A stretch of DNA of 41,845 bases. Source: Methanosarcinales archaeon. Its GTDB lineage: Archaea; Halobacteriota; Methanosarcinia; Methanosarcinales; Methanosarcinaceae. The notes beneath the pieces were generated by a model. It did not search any database. It worked only from the letters and a program-made list of their open reading frames with translations, and was not told the DNA's origin. Both the position numbers and the translations under genes were made by a program. Position 1 is the first letter of the stretch. Each line of letters opens with the position of its first letter. Where the stretch lies: NCBI GenBank assembly GCA_031260345.1, contig JAIRKA010000116.1, positions 1 through 41,845 of the forward strand, written 5' to 3'. Below, in pieces: positions 18,735-27,597 of the stretch.

Positions 18735-21023
18735 ATGGACAATGAACCGACGAAGGAACCGACTCAATTTACAACGGCGTATGATATGAAAACGTCGCAA
18801 AAAGACGCTCCGGGTTTTATGAAATATTTCACCAAACCGAGCTGCTATCCCAATCAGGAAGATGCAATGAAGCAGATAGCGGGAGCACTTGAAAAAGGTG
18901 AAGTCGTTCTCTTTGAAGGTGCCTGCGGAACCGGAAAAACACTCAGCGCGCTTGCGCCCGCATTGGACATTGCTGAAAAACAAAATAAAAAAGTCATCAT
19001 TGTGACAAACGTGCATCAGCAAATGGTTCAGTTCATTCATGAAGCGCGTGACATCAAGAGAAAAACAGATATCAAAGTCGCTGTTATGAAAGGCAAGCAA
19101 TCCGTTTGTCCCGATCATCTGGATTACGAAGAATGCCGCGCCAAAACGGAAAACACTTACGAGCTTTTGGAAAAAGAGCGTGTTTATTTGAAAGCGAAGC
19201 GAGAATTGTCGGAATCAAATGAGCGTTATAAAAAATCGGGAGACGCGCGCGAAAAACATCTGGCCGAAGAAGTCGAAAACGATCTTAAAAGAATGGAGCC
19301 TGAACTTCAAAAGAAACGTGAGCGGATCTGCCCTTATTTGTATGAGGTTTTGCAGTCGGATGCGGCGCCGTTTAAAAAATGGCTTTTTGATGATGTCAGA
19401 AGTTCTGAAGACATCAACGAATACGCCGAAGAAAAAGGAATGTGCGGCTACGAGCTCCTGAAGCGTGAAATGAAGCACGCCGATTTGATTCTTTGCAATT
19501 ACCATCACGTTCTCCATCAGGAAATCTTTTTAACCCTTCTCGGATGGCTTGAAAAACTTCCCGAAGATCTCATCATTATTTTTGATGAGGCGCACAATAT
19601 TGAAAATGCGGCACGCTCACACTCCTCCATTACAATTTCCGAACGCGTGGTTGACCGCGCGATTAACGAAATCGAAGAACATGCCAATTATTTCCCTGAA
19701 AAACTCAAAGAGGACGCTCAAAAGATTTTCCACCTTTTTGCGGAAGCGACCCGCGATTCTTATGAGTCGTCACTGGATTTCGGCGAACGCAATCGAATCG
19801 GAACGAGCTGGATTGACATTCAGATCAGCGACCCTTACGAACGATTCGATCATTTGAAGGAGCGTTTTCTTCGAAAAATTGAGGATTACAACAAAGCGGA
19901 AGGCAAAAATCTGAATGTTCAGTCGATTCAGAACATCCTGATTCATGTTTCTGAAATCGGTGACGGGATCGAATCCGTTTACCACGAACGCTACAAATCC
20001 GGCGCCGATTCCGTTCGAAGAAAATCAAACATTGTCCGCTCCGCCGCTTTCATTTTCGCTTACCTGCTCAACTCGGAAAATCCGAATTATTATCCGATTT
20101 TAAACATTCGCCGCGATATTGAAACGAACGAAATCTACGGGCGTGTTGAGCTCTTTACTTGCATTCCTCGAAATGTCACGGCACCGCTCTTTGAATCTCT
20201 GGGCGGTTTGGTTTTAATGTCGGCCACCTTCCGTCCCTTTGAGATGGCCAAAGAGACGCTCGGCATTGAGCGCCCGACACTTGAAATCGCTTATCCGAGT
20301 ACATTTCCGCTTGAGAATCGAAGGACTTTTGCGGTTTCCGTTCCGCCGCTTTATCAAAGCAAAAGAGGTCATGTTTGGGTCCGCGAAACGGTTGAGCAGA
20401 CGCTTGTTTCTGCCATCTGCGCGACAAAGGGAAACACGATTGTTTATTTCCAAAGCTTTGCCGAAGCCGAAAAATATTATTCGTTTTTATCTCGGGAATG
20501 GCTGCTGACTGAGCCGGGAATCAAAGTTTTGATTGATCAGCCCGGCATTTCATCCAACGCCGTCCGTGAGGAGTTTTTCAAGATCGGTGAATCGGGCGGT
20601 CGAAGCGTTTTGGTCAGCTACATTTTCGGAACGCTCAGCGAAGGCATTGATTTTCGCGATGATCGAGCGCGTTCGGTTATTATTGTCGGTATCGGCTATC
20701 CCGCGCTTAATGACCGAACGAAAGCAATTGAAGCTGCTTACGATACGGTTTTCGGCTCGGGCAAAGGATGGAATTTCGTTATTTTAATTCCGACAATTCG
20801 AAGAATTCGGCAGGCGATGGGGCGCGTTGTTCGGTCGCCGACGGATTACGGCGTCCGTATTTTATTGGACGCGCGCTTTCAGAAAAGTTCGGCGCCGAAG
20901 CTTGGAAAATATTCTGTTTTCAAAGTCTTTCCTGAAGAGGAGAGTTCGGAATTCATTGATGTTTTACCGATTCGGCTGGCGGATGAAATTGAAAACTTTT
21001 TTGAGGAATTTTCGGAAGAATAA
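18735..21023 (+). CDS. XPD/DinG-family (Rad3-like) ATP-dependent DNA helicase
   Basis: 762 residues, superfamily 2 helicase. Walker A is EGACGTGKTLSALAP and the DEAH box is IIFDEAHNIENAARSH. The C-terminal motif VI region is RRIRQAMGRVVRSPTDYG. Four cysteines sit where XPD carries its iron-sulfur cluster: SVCPD, YEECR, RICPY and GMCGY. Archaeal XPD unwinds DNA 5' to 3' in repair. The start at MDNEPTKEP fits the TATA position; an upstream in-frame ATG at 18633 would add 34 Lys-rich residues. Long charged insert (KERVYLKAKRELSESNE...) between the second and third cysteines. Confidence 0.92.
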   Translation: MDNEPTKEPTQFTTAYDMKTSQKDAPGFMKYFTKPSCYPNQEDAMKQIAGALEKGEVVLFEGACGTGKTLSALAPALDIAEKQNKKVIIVTNVHQQMVQFIHEARDIKRKTDIKVAVMKGKQSVCPDHLDYEECRAKTENTYELLEKERVYLKAKRELSESNERYKKSGDAREKHLAEEVENDLKRMEPELQKKRERICPYLYEVLQSDAAPFKKWLFDDVRSSEDINEYAEEKGMCGYELLKREMKHADLILCNYHHVLHQEIFLTLLGWLEKLPEDLIIIFDEAHNIENAARSHSSITISERVVDRAINEIEEHANYFPEKLKEDAQKIFHLFAEATRDSYESSLDFGERNRIGTSWIDIQISDPYERFDHLKERFLRKIEDYNKAEGKNLNVQSIQNILIHVSEIGDGIESVYHERYKSGADSVRRKSNIVRSAAFIFAYLLNSENPNYYPILNIRRDIETNEIYGRVELFTCIPRNVTAPLFESLGGLVLMSATFRPFEMAKETLGIERPTLEIAYPSTFPLENRRTFAVSVPPLYQSKRGHVWVRETVEQTLVSAICATKGNTIVYFQSFAEAEKYYSFLSREWLLTEPGIKVLIDQPGISSNAVREEFFKIGESGGRSVLVSYIFGTLSEGIDFRDDRARSVIIVGIGYPALNDRTKAIEAAYDTVFGSGKGWNFVILIPTIRRIRQAMGRVVRSPTDYGVRILLDARFQKSSAPKLGKYSVFKVFPEEESSEFIDVLPIRLADEIENFFEEFSEE

Positions 21024-21031
21024 ATAGAAAA

Positions 21032-21180
21032 AATGAGGTGAATTTTTTGATTTATTTTTTGAAAAATTTGTGCGACTCGCGCGCGGCGGTCGCCGCAAAA
21101 TCACAAGGCGATTTTTCTACCGACACCAGCCTCCCCCTGTCTCCTAAAATTTTGTGAGGGCATTGCCGAGCAAAATTTGC
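21032..21180 (+). repeat. dispersed intergenic repeat, copy A
   Basis: Core TTTGTGCGACTCGCGCG (21067-21083) preceded by GATTTATTTTTTGAAAAA. It is followed by a GCGGCG-GT-CGCCGC hairpin near 21083-21096, and by an AAATTTTG...CAAAATTT hairpin (21147-21154/21171-21178). Lies between the helicase and GerW genes, both plus strand. One of five related copies in this window, all in the same orientation. The 279-bp gap also contains the GerW promoter region. Confidence 0.7.
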
Positions 21181-21302
21181 TGAGACAATTTATTTATACA
21201 AAAGGGTCAATAAAAATATCAATAAAATCAAATAGAATCAGACTTAATTATTTCTATTCGGTTATTATTCTAATCATATCATTCATAAAAAAGGTGAGAA
21301 TC

Positions 21303-21713
21303 ATGACAATCCAAGATGTTATTTCAGAGGTCACAAAAGAACTTGAAAAAATCGTCAGTGCACAAACGGTTATTGGCGAGCCGATTATTGCGGGCGGCAA
21401 AACACTCATCCCGATTACGAAACTTTCCGTCGGCTTTGTCAGCGGCGGCTTTGATGCCGGGGGCAAATCCGGTTCCGAGCTTGCCAAAGCACCTTACGGC
21501 GGCGGAGGCGGTGCGGGCGCGAAAGTCGAACCCGTTGCTTTCATCGTCATCGACGGCGACAAAACCGAACTTCTGACTTTGAACGCAACACGCCTGGAAG
21601 ACGAAGTTGTCAAGTTCCTCGGCATGATTCCGTCCATTATTGACAAAGTGAAAGCGGCTAAAAAAGGAAAAGAGCCCAAGACCAAAATCATTGAAGTCGA
21701 TGACGGCTGCTGA
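21303..21713 (+). CDS. GerW (YtfJ)-family protein
   Basis: 136 residues. The pattern ISEVTKELEKIVSAQTVIGEPI, GKTLIPITKLSVGFVSGGFD, a poly-Gly stretch (YGGGGGAGA) and KVEPVAFIVID is characteristic of the GerW/YtfJ family, named from sporulation in Bacillus but widespread in archaea where its role is unknown. ATG 21303 is chosen because AAGGTGAG precedes it; an earlier in-frame start at 21177 would add an implausible AT-rich extension. 56 bp upstream of the DUF2953 gene, a pairing also found in Bacillus (ytfJ-ytfI). Confidence 0.88.
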   Translation: MTIQDVISEVTKELEKIVSAQTVIGEPIIAGGKTLIPITKLSVGFVSGGFDAGGKSGSELAKAPYGGGGGAGAKVEPVAFIVIDGDKTELLTLNATRLEDEVVKFLGMIPSIIDKVKAAKKGKEPKTKIIEVDDGC

Positions 21714-21769
21714 TTCGTTTGTCGAATCAATCAATTCGTCAGCAATCAATTTAAACGAATGACGATGTC

Positions 21770-22891
21770 ATGACGTTACAGACAGCTCTGATGACAATCG
21801 GGCAATATTTGCTGCTTGCAATCGGCCTGATTCTTCTCCTTTTCATTATCGTTTTAGCTGTCGCTTTCCTTTTGACGCTTTTCATGCGTTTTTTCGCCGA
21901 TATTTCTTTTAAAACGGTTGATGGCGAAGTTAAAAAATTAATCCGTTTTCGATTCAAATTCTTATTCTATGAAAAATTTATTTTGAATATTGACGATTCC
22001 AATACATGTCCCGTTCCCGACAGTGCTCCTGTTTCCGGCTCAGACTCGGTTCAAAAAACCGACTCGATTTCAGATGCCGTTTCGGCTGCGGATACCGCTC
22101 CGGTTTCAAATACTGATTCTGCTTTGAATTCAGTCGACCCTGTTTCAGACCCGGCTGATCCAAATATTTCAGAATCCGAAAATAAAGCAGCTGATCATGA
22201 ATCCGGCAAAAGCGGCATAATAAACGAAATTCAAGCCGCCGAAGAATGTGTAGAGTCAGAAGTTTCCGCTCTTTTCGAATCTTATGACGAAGTAAAAGAT
22301 GAAGTTATGGAAGCTTTGAGTCATATCGACCTTCCCGAATCTTTTGCTGAAATGAAAGCCGGGGTTGATCAGTATGTCGATCTTTCCAACCCCGAACAAT
22401 TCATTTCGGATTCCATACGCGCCGCCATTTTAATCTCAAAAGCAACGGCACGATTCGCCGGCGATATGCTTCTTCGAATAGATATAGATAAAATGAATGC
22501 TGATGTCATTTACGGACTTTCCAATCCGGCGGATACGGCGCTTTCTTTTGGCGCTGTTCACTCTTTTAAAGCATCCGTTTACGCTTACTTGGTCGTCGTT
22601 GAAGAAAAATCCAAAAGCTCCAAAAAGCGAAAAAAAGCGGCGGTGCTTGGCTCAATTATTCGCGATGATATTCATATCGTTCCCGATTTGACTGAGGAAA
22701 GATTCGAAGCCGATGCCGACATGTCCTTTTCATTTTGGATCCCGCGCGCCTACATTCCGACACTGCGTTTCCTGCTGAATAAGAATACGCGCTGGGTTGT
22801 TCGCCGCTATCTTTATCCTTACTATATTCGCCACTACATTCGAATGTGGCGGGCGGAACGTAAGCAGAGAAAGGCCGAGAAGAAAATTTGA
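21770..22891 (+). CDS. DUF2953-domain membrane protein
   Basis: 373 residues. One N-terminal transmembrane helix (YLLLAIGLILLLFIIVLAVAF) is followed by FADISFKTVDGEV. A long Asp/Ser/Pro/Ala-rich insert (about residues 78-150) is probably disordered. The C-terminal domain includes FAGDMLLRIDIDKMNADVIYGLSNPADTALSFGAVHS, typical of DUF2953, and ends in a basic tail. Adjacency to GerW mirrors bacterial gene order and supports a shared, unknown function at the membrane. Confidence 0.8.
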   Translation: MTLQTALMTIGQYLLLAIGLILLLFIIVLAVAFLLTLFMRFFADISFKTVDGEVKKLIRFRFKFLFYEKFILNIDDSNTCPVPDSAPVSGSDSVQKTDSISDAVSAADTAPVSNTDSALNSVDPVSDPADPNISESENKAADHESGKSGIINEIQAAEECVESEVSALFESYDEVKDEVMEALSHIDLPESFAEMKAGVDQYVDLSNPEQFISDSIRAAILISKATARFAGDMLLRIDIDKMNADVIYGLSNPADTALSFGAVHSFKASVYAYLVVVEEKSKSSKKRKKAAVLGSIIRDDIHIVPDLTEERFEADADMSFSFWIPRAYIPTLRFLLNKNTRWVVRRYLYPYYIRHYIRMWRAERKQRKAEKKI

Positions 22892-22932
22892 TCTCAGCTA
22901 TGATTTCTATGATTATTTAGTGAGGGAAAACA

Positions 22933-23163
22933 ATGGCCCTAAAACGTGATATACACCCGATTCCGGATTATGTGCTGTCGGCGCTTGAATCAGAAGATTT
23001 GGTGGAACGCTATCGCAGCCGTCCGCCTTATCAGCAGAATGATTATATCGGTTGGATAACAAGGGCGAAAAGACAGGAAACGATTGATAAGCGCCTGAAT
23101 CAAATGCTTACGGAGCTTAGAAACGGCGATAAATATATGGGAATGGACTACCGCTCAAAATAA
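22933..23163 (+). CDS. YdeI/OmpD-associated-type small protein
   Basis: 76 residues. YQQNDYIGWITRAKRQETIDKRLNQMLTELRNG matches the C-terminal helical module of the YdeI/OmdA family (bacteriocin-protection in the original naming). Here the module stands alone with a short N-terminal region; the role is unknown. A Shine-Dalgarno GTGAGGG sits 7 nt before the ATG. Confidence 0.7.
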   Translation: MALKRDIHPIPDYVLSALESEDLVERYRSRPPYQQNDYIGWITRAKRQETIDKRLNQMLTELRNGDKYMGMDYRSK

Positions 23164-23230
23164 ATGAACAATCTTTTTTTACGGTATTGCAAGCGAATAA
23201 CTTTAATTATTTGAATTCTTTTTTGGTTAC

Positions 23231-23240
23231 ATTTATAAAC
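23231..23240 (+). promoter_or_regulatory. TATA box giving a near-leaderless transcript
   Basis: ATTTATAAAC is a strong archaeal TATA box. Its centre is about 30 bp before the ATG at 23266 and no Shine-Dalgarno lies between them, so the message probably starts only a few bases before the start codon. Confidence 0.55.
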
Positions 23241-23265
23241 CAATTCACCGTTACTTACGAATTCT

Positions 23266-24246
23266 ATGTTTGAAATAAAATCGCCTTCCCGCATTCATAT
23301 GGGCTTGATTGATATGAACGGCGGTCTCGGCAGGCTGGATGGCAGCATCGGTCTGGCACTCGCAGACGGCGGCGTTTCGCTTCGCGCCAAAAAAGCGGAT
23401 TCCGTTGTTGTTACCGAACGGTTCCCTGACGGCAGCGTTCGTCCGTGCGGGCATGACTTTGCAGCAAAAATTGCAGGCTTCGCCTCTTTGGTTCTGCCCG
23501 AAAACGAAGGCATTGAATTTGAATTTCTCTCTCATACCCGTCCGCATGTCGGTCTCGGCTCGGGAACACAGCTCGCATTATCGACGGCGATGGCGGTCAA
23601 TGATTTGTACGGCCTCGGCAAAAGCGTTAAAGAGTTGGCGCAATTGACGCGCCGCGGCGGAACTTCCGGCATCGGCATTCATGCGTTTGAATACGGCGGT
23701 TTTATTGTCGATTCCGGTCACAAAATAGCGGACAAGAACGGCTTTTTCCCGGCTTTAGGAAGCGCGACGCTGCCGGCAGATTTAATGCTTCGCTTGGATT
23801 TCCCGGACTGGGACATCGTTGTTGCGGTCCCGCCAAGTGTCGGCCTCCACGGCGAAGAAGAAGTACAATTTTTCAAAAAGGTTTGCCCGGTCCCGATTGA
23901 AGAAGTTCGAGAAACCTCTCACATTATTTTAATGCAGATGCTTCCGTCCATTCTTGAGCAGAACATTGAAGGACTCGGAAACGCGGTCAATCAAATGCAG
24001 AAAGTCGGCTTTAAAAAACACGAAGTTTCCATTCAGCCGCCCGAAGTCAAACCTGCCATGGAATTAATGCTTAAAAGCGGACTTCACGGTGCCGGAATCA
24101 GCTCTTTCGGTCCCGCAATTTACGGTTTTTCCGAAGATCGCAAACATTCGGAAGAAGTCAAATCCATCCTCCTTGAAAAAATGCCCGCGGGCAGTGAAGT
24201 TTTGATTACGAAAGCAAACAATAAAGGAGCGGAATATCATGTCTGA
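23266..24246 (+). CDS. beta-ribofuranosylaminobenzene 5'-phosphate synthase
   Basis: 326 residues, GHMP-kinase fold. It condenses PRPP with 4-hydroxybenzoate, releasing CO2 and PPi, to make the first committed intermediate of methanopterin. Visible features: SPSRIHMGLIDMNGGLGRLDGSIGLAL at the N-terminus, HVGLGSGTQLALSTAMAVN (GHMP glycine loop), RRGGTSGIGIHAFEYGGFIVDSGH, and GAGISSFGPAIYGF near the C-terminus. Length matches the family. Ends overlapping the nop5 start by 8 bp, so the three genes 23266-25999 form one operon. Confidence 0.95.
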   Translation: MFEIKSPSRIHMGLIDMNGGLGRLDGSIGLALADGGVSLRAKKADSVVVTERFPDGSVRPCGHDFAAKIAGFASLVLPENEGIEFEFLSHTRPHVGLGSGTQLALSTAMAVNDLYGLGKSVKELAQLTRRGGTSGIGIHAFEYGGFIVDSGHKIADKNGFFPALGSATLPADLMLRLDFPDWDIVVAVPPSVGLHGEEEVQFFKKVCPVPIEEVRETSHIILMQMLPSILEQNIEGLGNAVNQMQKVGFKKHEVSIQPPEVKPAMELMLKSGLHGAGISSFGPAIYGFSEDRKHSEEVKSILLEKMPAGSEVLITKANNKGAEYHV

Positions 24247-25294
24247 CGCTGAAAAAAAATTCGAAAAAATCGGTAAATTTGAAGCGTGGTTTGGAACGGT
24301 TTCTTACAATGAAAATCATGCCGGCTGCAATCATACCGGCAGCGATTTTTCTTATTTTTCTTTATCGGAAAAACCTCTGATTTCAACTTCTTTAGAATTA
24401 TCGGATCATCTCATTTCAGTTCTTTCTTTTTCTCAAAATCTTCGTTCCATTTCTTCTCTTAAACCTGTTTTTCAAAATGAAAAGCCGAATTACAGAGAAA
24501 TGGCAAAAGAATCCGGGCTTGCAGAAACGGATTTCGAATACGTTTCAACGCTTCGTGAAATCGCCATCCAAACAGCCCGCAAACAGCTTTCCGCATCCCT
24601 GACGGAAGATAAAAAAGTGATTCAGGCGGTTGAAGCCTTGGATGATTTGAACGAAACAATCAACCATTTAACGGAACGGCTGGTCGAATGGTACAGTGCT
24701 TATTATCCCGAATTGGATTTGCCGAGCGAGGCTTACGTCCGATTTGTATCTGAAATCCCCGAGTCCGCTTCCCAATCTTTAATGGGTGCGCCGGCAGCGC
24801 ACGAAGATTTAATTCTGCTTCAATCATGGGCTGACGACATTCTTTCTCTTTACGATCGAAAAGCCGCCGTTGAATCTTTTATTGAATTGAAAATGAAAGA
24901 AACGGCGCCGAATTTATCTCAAATCGCCGGCGTTGTTTTAGGCGCCCGCCTTCTCAGCATGGCCGGCGGTCTTAAAAACTTGGCAGCGATGCCATCCGGA
25001 AGCATTCAGGTCATGGGTGCGGAAAAAGCAATGGTCAAACATCTGCGTTCCAATGCGCCGTCGCCGAAGCACGGAATTATTTTCAGCCATCCGATGCTGA
25101 ACACAGCGCCTTTTCGTCTGCGCGGCAAAATCGCCCGCGCGTATGCGGCAGCTGTCAGCCTCTCTGCCCGAACGGATTATTATTCCGACAGCTCGAATCC
25201 TGAGATCAATCCAAAAATCGAATCGGGTTTGAATGACAAAATCAATCGGCTGAAACAAGCCGCTCCATCTCAAAATCAAAAGGAGGCAAATTAA
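24239..25294 (+). CDS. Nop5/Nop56 box C/D RNP core protein
   Basis: 351 residues. Scaffold of the box C/D RNP that guides 2'-O-methylation of rRNA and tRNA. The N-terminal domain contacts fibrillarin. A central coiled coil follows (VIQAVEALDDLNETINHLTERLVEWYSAYYPEL). The Nop domain has LSQIAGVVLGARLLSMAGGL, MPSGSIQVMGAEKA, HGIIFSHP and RGKIARAYAAAVSLSAR. The usual very basic C-terminal tail is short here. The start overlaps the end of the beta-RFAP synthase gene (ATG within the TGA context), and the stop directly abuts the fibrillarin ATG, indicating translational coupling. Confidence 0.96.
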   Translation: MSDAEKKFEKIGKFEAWFGTVSYNENHAGCNHTGSDFSYFSLSEKPLISTSLELSDHLISVLSFSQNLRSISSLKPVFQNEKPNYREMAKESGLAETDFEYVSTLREIAIQTARKQLSASLTEDKKVIQAVEALDDLNETINHLTERLVEWYSAYYPELDLPSEAYVRFVSEIPESASQSLMGAPAAHEDLILLQSWADDILSLYDRKAAVESFIELKMKETAPNLSQIAGVVLGARLLSMAGGLKNLAAMPSGSIQVMGAEKAMVKHLRSNAPSPKHGIIFSHPMLNTAPFRLRGKIARAYAAAVSLSARTDYYSDSSNPEINPKIESGLNDKINRLKQAAPSQNQKEAN

Positions 25295-25999
25295 ATGGCC
25301 GACTTTTTAAAACCTTATTCCAACGGCGTTTATGAAGGGCGCATGCGCGGCAAATTCCAGCTTTATACGAAAAGCGCCGCGCCGAATTTTTCTGTTTACG
25401 GCGAAAAAATCATGAAAGACGATGACGGTACAGAATATCGTTCATGGGACCCGAAACGAAGCAAACTCGGCGCGCTTTATCAAAAAAAGATTCAGATTCC
25501 GATAACAGCGGATTCCCGCGTTCTTTATCTCGGCGCCGCTTCCGGTACAACCGTCAGCCACGTTTCCGATATTTTAGCCGAAGGCGGCGGCGTTGTTTAC
25601 ACAGTCGAATTTTCGGAGCGCCCGATGCGCGATTTGGTGATGCTTGCTGAAAAAAGAGACAACATCATTCCGATCTTTTCAGACGCGGCACGCCCCGAAC
25701 TTTACGTTCCGATTGTTGAGTCGGTCGATGTTATTTTCCAAGACGTCGCTCAATTGAATCAAGCGGAAATTGCCTGTAAAAATGCGGCTTACTTCCTCAA
25801 AGACGGCGGTCATTTAATTTTATCCATTAAAGCGAGAAGCGTTGATGTCGCCAAAAATCCGAAAAAGATTTTTACGGAAGAAATCAAGATTCTTGAAAAG
25901 AACGAGAACGCGCCGTTCAAGATTTTGAAAACAGCGGATTTAGCACCGTTTCATGTTGATCATATGGGCGTGATTGCGGTTAAGAATTCGAGAAAATGA
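25295..25999 (+). CDS. flpA: fibrillarin-like rRNA/tRNA 2'-O-methyltransferase
   Basis: 234 residues. The SAM-dependent methyltransferase of the box C/D RNP. Family blocks: SWDPKRSKLGALYQKKI, SAM-binding motif I VLYLGAASGTTVSHVSDI, VYTVEFSERPMRDLV, and VDVIFQDVAQLNQAEI. ILSIKARSVD follows near the C-terminus with the catalytic Lys. ATG immediately follows the nop5 stop; AAGGAGG lies in the nop5 C-terminal codons as its ribosome-binding site. Confidence 0.97.
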   Translation: MADFLKPYSNGVYEGRMRGKFQLYTKSAAPNFSVYGEKIMKDDDGTEYRSWDPKRSKLGALYQKKIQIPITADSRVLYLGAASGTTVSHVSDILAEGGGVVYTVEFSERPMRDLVMLAEKRDNIIPIFSDAARPELYVPIVESVDVIFQDVAQLNQAEIACKNAAYFLKDGGHLILSIKARSVDVAKNPKKIFTEEIKILEKNENAPFKILKTADLAPFHVDHMGVIAVKNSRK

Positions 26000-26063
26000 T
26001 TTTATCAGATTAATGTATGTTCTCTGCTTTATTATTTCTGTTTTAATTGCGTGAGGTTTTTTT

Positions 26064-26753
26064 ATGGTTAAAGTGCTAGATACACAAAATTGTTCCGCAG
26101 AATTAAGCAATCTTGTTAAAACTGCAAAAGAAAAAATTATTTTGGTCAGCCCTTATCTTCAAATTTCTCCAACCCTTTTTAATTCTTTAAAAGATGCAAG
26201 ATCAAGAAAGGTTGAAATTATACTTGTTTACAGAGATGATAAACTAGAAGGCAAGGCTTTGGATCGACTAAACGAAGAGAAAAACAAGTTGGGCAAAATA
26301 GATATTAATATACTAGCGCTTGAAAATTTACATGCAAAGTGTTATTTGAACGAATCCATGGCAATAATCACTTCCATGAATCTTTATCAATATTCTCAAG
26401 AAAACAACTACGAATTAGGTATGTTAATTAAAAAAGAAGATGATTTTGGGGCATATGGTTCTATTTACAACGAAATTTCCGGTATTTGCAGATTCGCTCA
26501 GCAAAATAAAAAGTCATTGACAGGTGCTATCTTTGATTCAATAAAAGGTGCTTTCTCAGATTTATCTAAATGTTATTGTATTCGATGCCGCAATAAAATC
26601 GAAGATAACATTGACAGACCGCTCTGCAACACATGTTATGAATCATGGGCACGTTTCAAAAACGAAAATTTCGCAGAAAAACATTGTTTCGGATGTGGCG
26701 CACCATCCAAAACGACATACTCGAAACCGCTATGTAAAGACTGCTATAGATGA
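26064..26753 (+). CDS. phospholipase D-like protein with C-terminal zinc knuckles
   Basis: 229 residues. An N-terminal PLD-type domain (about 1-145) has one HKD-like motif, LHAKCYLNESMAIITSMNL (His-x-Lys...), after IILVSPYLQISPTLFNSL. One-motif PLD proteins usually act as dimers, often nucleases. The C-terminal about 70 residues contain repeated cysteine pairs (CIRCRNKI, CNTCYESW, CFGCGAPS, CKDCYR), suggesting two zinc ribbons that bind nucleic acid. The gene is AT-rich relative to fibrillarin upstream, suggesting accessory DNA. Start follows a GTGAGGT ribosome-binding site. A defence or DNA-processing role is inference. Confidence 0.75.
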   Translation: MVKVLDTQNCSAELSNLVKTAKEKIILVSPYLQISPTLFNSLKDARSRKVEIILVYRDDKLEGKALDRLNEEKNKLGKIDINILALENLHAKCYLNESMAIITSMNLYQYSQENNYELGMLIKKEDDFGAYGSIYNEISGICRFAQQNKKSLTGAIFDSIKGAFSDLSKCYCIRCRNKIEDNIDRPLCNTCYESWARFKNENFAEKHCFGCGAPSKTTYSKPLCKDCYR

Positions 26754-26766
26754 CCAAATTAAAAAT

Positions 26767-27237
26767 TCATTTCTTTTTCTTTTTTGAAGTTTTTCCGGAT
26801 TTCTGAAGCATCATCGGCAAATCAATCGCATATTGCCCCTCTTCTTTGATACCAACAACGATTTCTTCTTTTTTCATAATTGACCCCAAGTTCAATTCAT
26901 ATGAACCCGTGTCTAAAATACGAATTGAATCGACGCGGTCTGTGTCAAGCTCTTTTTTATTGACATCATCCGAATCCAAAGCGCGGTCAATGTCTTCAAG
27001 CATGCCGTCAATGGATTTATCCTGCTTTTCCGCGACGCGTTCTTCAATATCCCAATTTGCGGCATCTGCCGCATTTACCGCCGGCTGCTGACACTCCGAT
27101 CCTTTTTCCGGATTTGCATTTACTTCTTCCGCTCTGACGTAAAAGAATTTATTCCATTTGCATTCCGGACAGCCGGTCAGAATAACGGAGTCCCCGTCTT
27201 CAAAAACAGCACCGCATTTTGTACATCTGTGTGGCAT
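26767..27237 (-). CDS. OapC-like zinc-ribbon protein
   Basis: 156 residues. N-terminal zinc ribbon MPHRCTKCGAVFEDGD...LTGCPECKWNKFFYV, then an acidic linker, then a C-terminal strand-rich segment (DSIRILDTGSYELNLGSI, KEEIVVGIKEEGQYAIDLPMM) and a poly-Lys end. This layout fits archaeal origin-associated zinc-ribbon proteins (OapC), named for frequent location near replication origins; there is no further origin evidence here. ATG 27237 is supported by AGGTGA just upstream; an in-frame start at 27327 would add an unlikely hydrophobic extension. Confidence 0.75.
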   Translation of the reverse strand: MPHRCTKCGAVFEDGDSVILTGCPECKWNKFFYVRAEEVNANPEKGSECQQPAVNAADAANWDIEERVAEKQDKSIDGMLEDIDRALDSDDVNKKELDTDRVDSIRILDTGSYELNLGSIMKKEEIVVGIKEEGQYAIDLPMMLQKSGKTSKKKKK

Positions 27238-27435
27238 TGATTCACCTGAAATATAAGCTGTAATGGTTTGAATTGAAATGTGACTTAATATGATTAATAC
27301 GGTTATAATTTGATAATAAACACTCAATTACAATATTTAAAGATTTATTTCCCGATGTTTGAAAGCTCCTGCATTAACTATAAATAAAAGAAACCTTTTT
27401 TTAACCTGCTTTCTCAAAAAGCAATTCATCAGCGA

Positions 27436-27510
27436 AGCGAGGTGGGGTAGCCAGGAGATCCCGACGGGCTCATAACCCGTAGACCGATAGTTCGAATCTA
27501 TCCCTCGCTA
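27436..27510 (+). tRNA. initiator tRNA-Met (CAU)
   Basis: Acceptor stem AGCGAGG/CCTCGCT (27436-27442/27503-27509) has the A1-U72 pair typical of archaeal initiators. The anticodon loop is CTCATAA with anticodon CAT. The anticodon stem ends in three G-C pairs (ACGGG/CCCGT), the initiator hallmark. T stem is GATAG/CTATC and the discriminator is A27510. A T-rich run (ATTTTTTTT near 27531) follows and could end transcription. Confidence 0.96.
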
Positions 27511-27597
27511 CTTGTTTTAATACTCTTCTTATTTTTTTTGAATTCTTATTTCATCTTTCGTTTTTGTAAAAAGACTCGTTCCTGCTTCAAATTCGAT

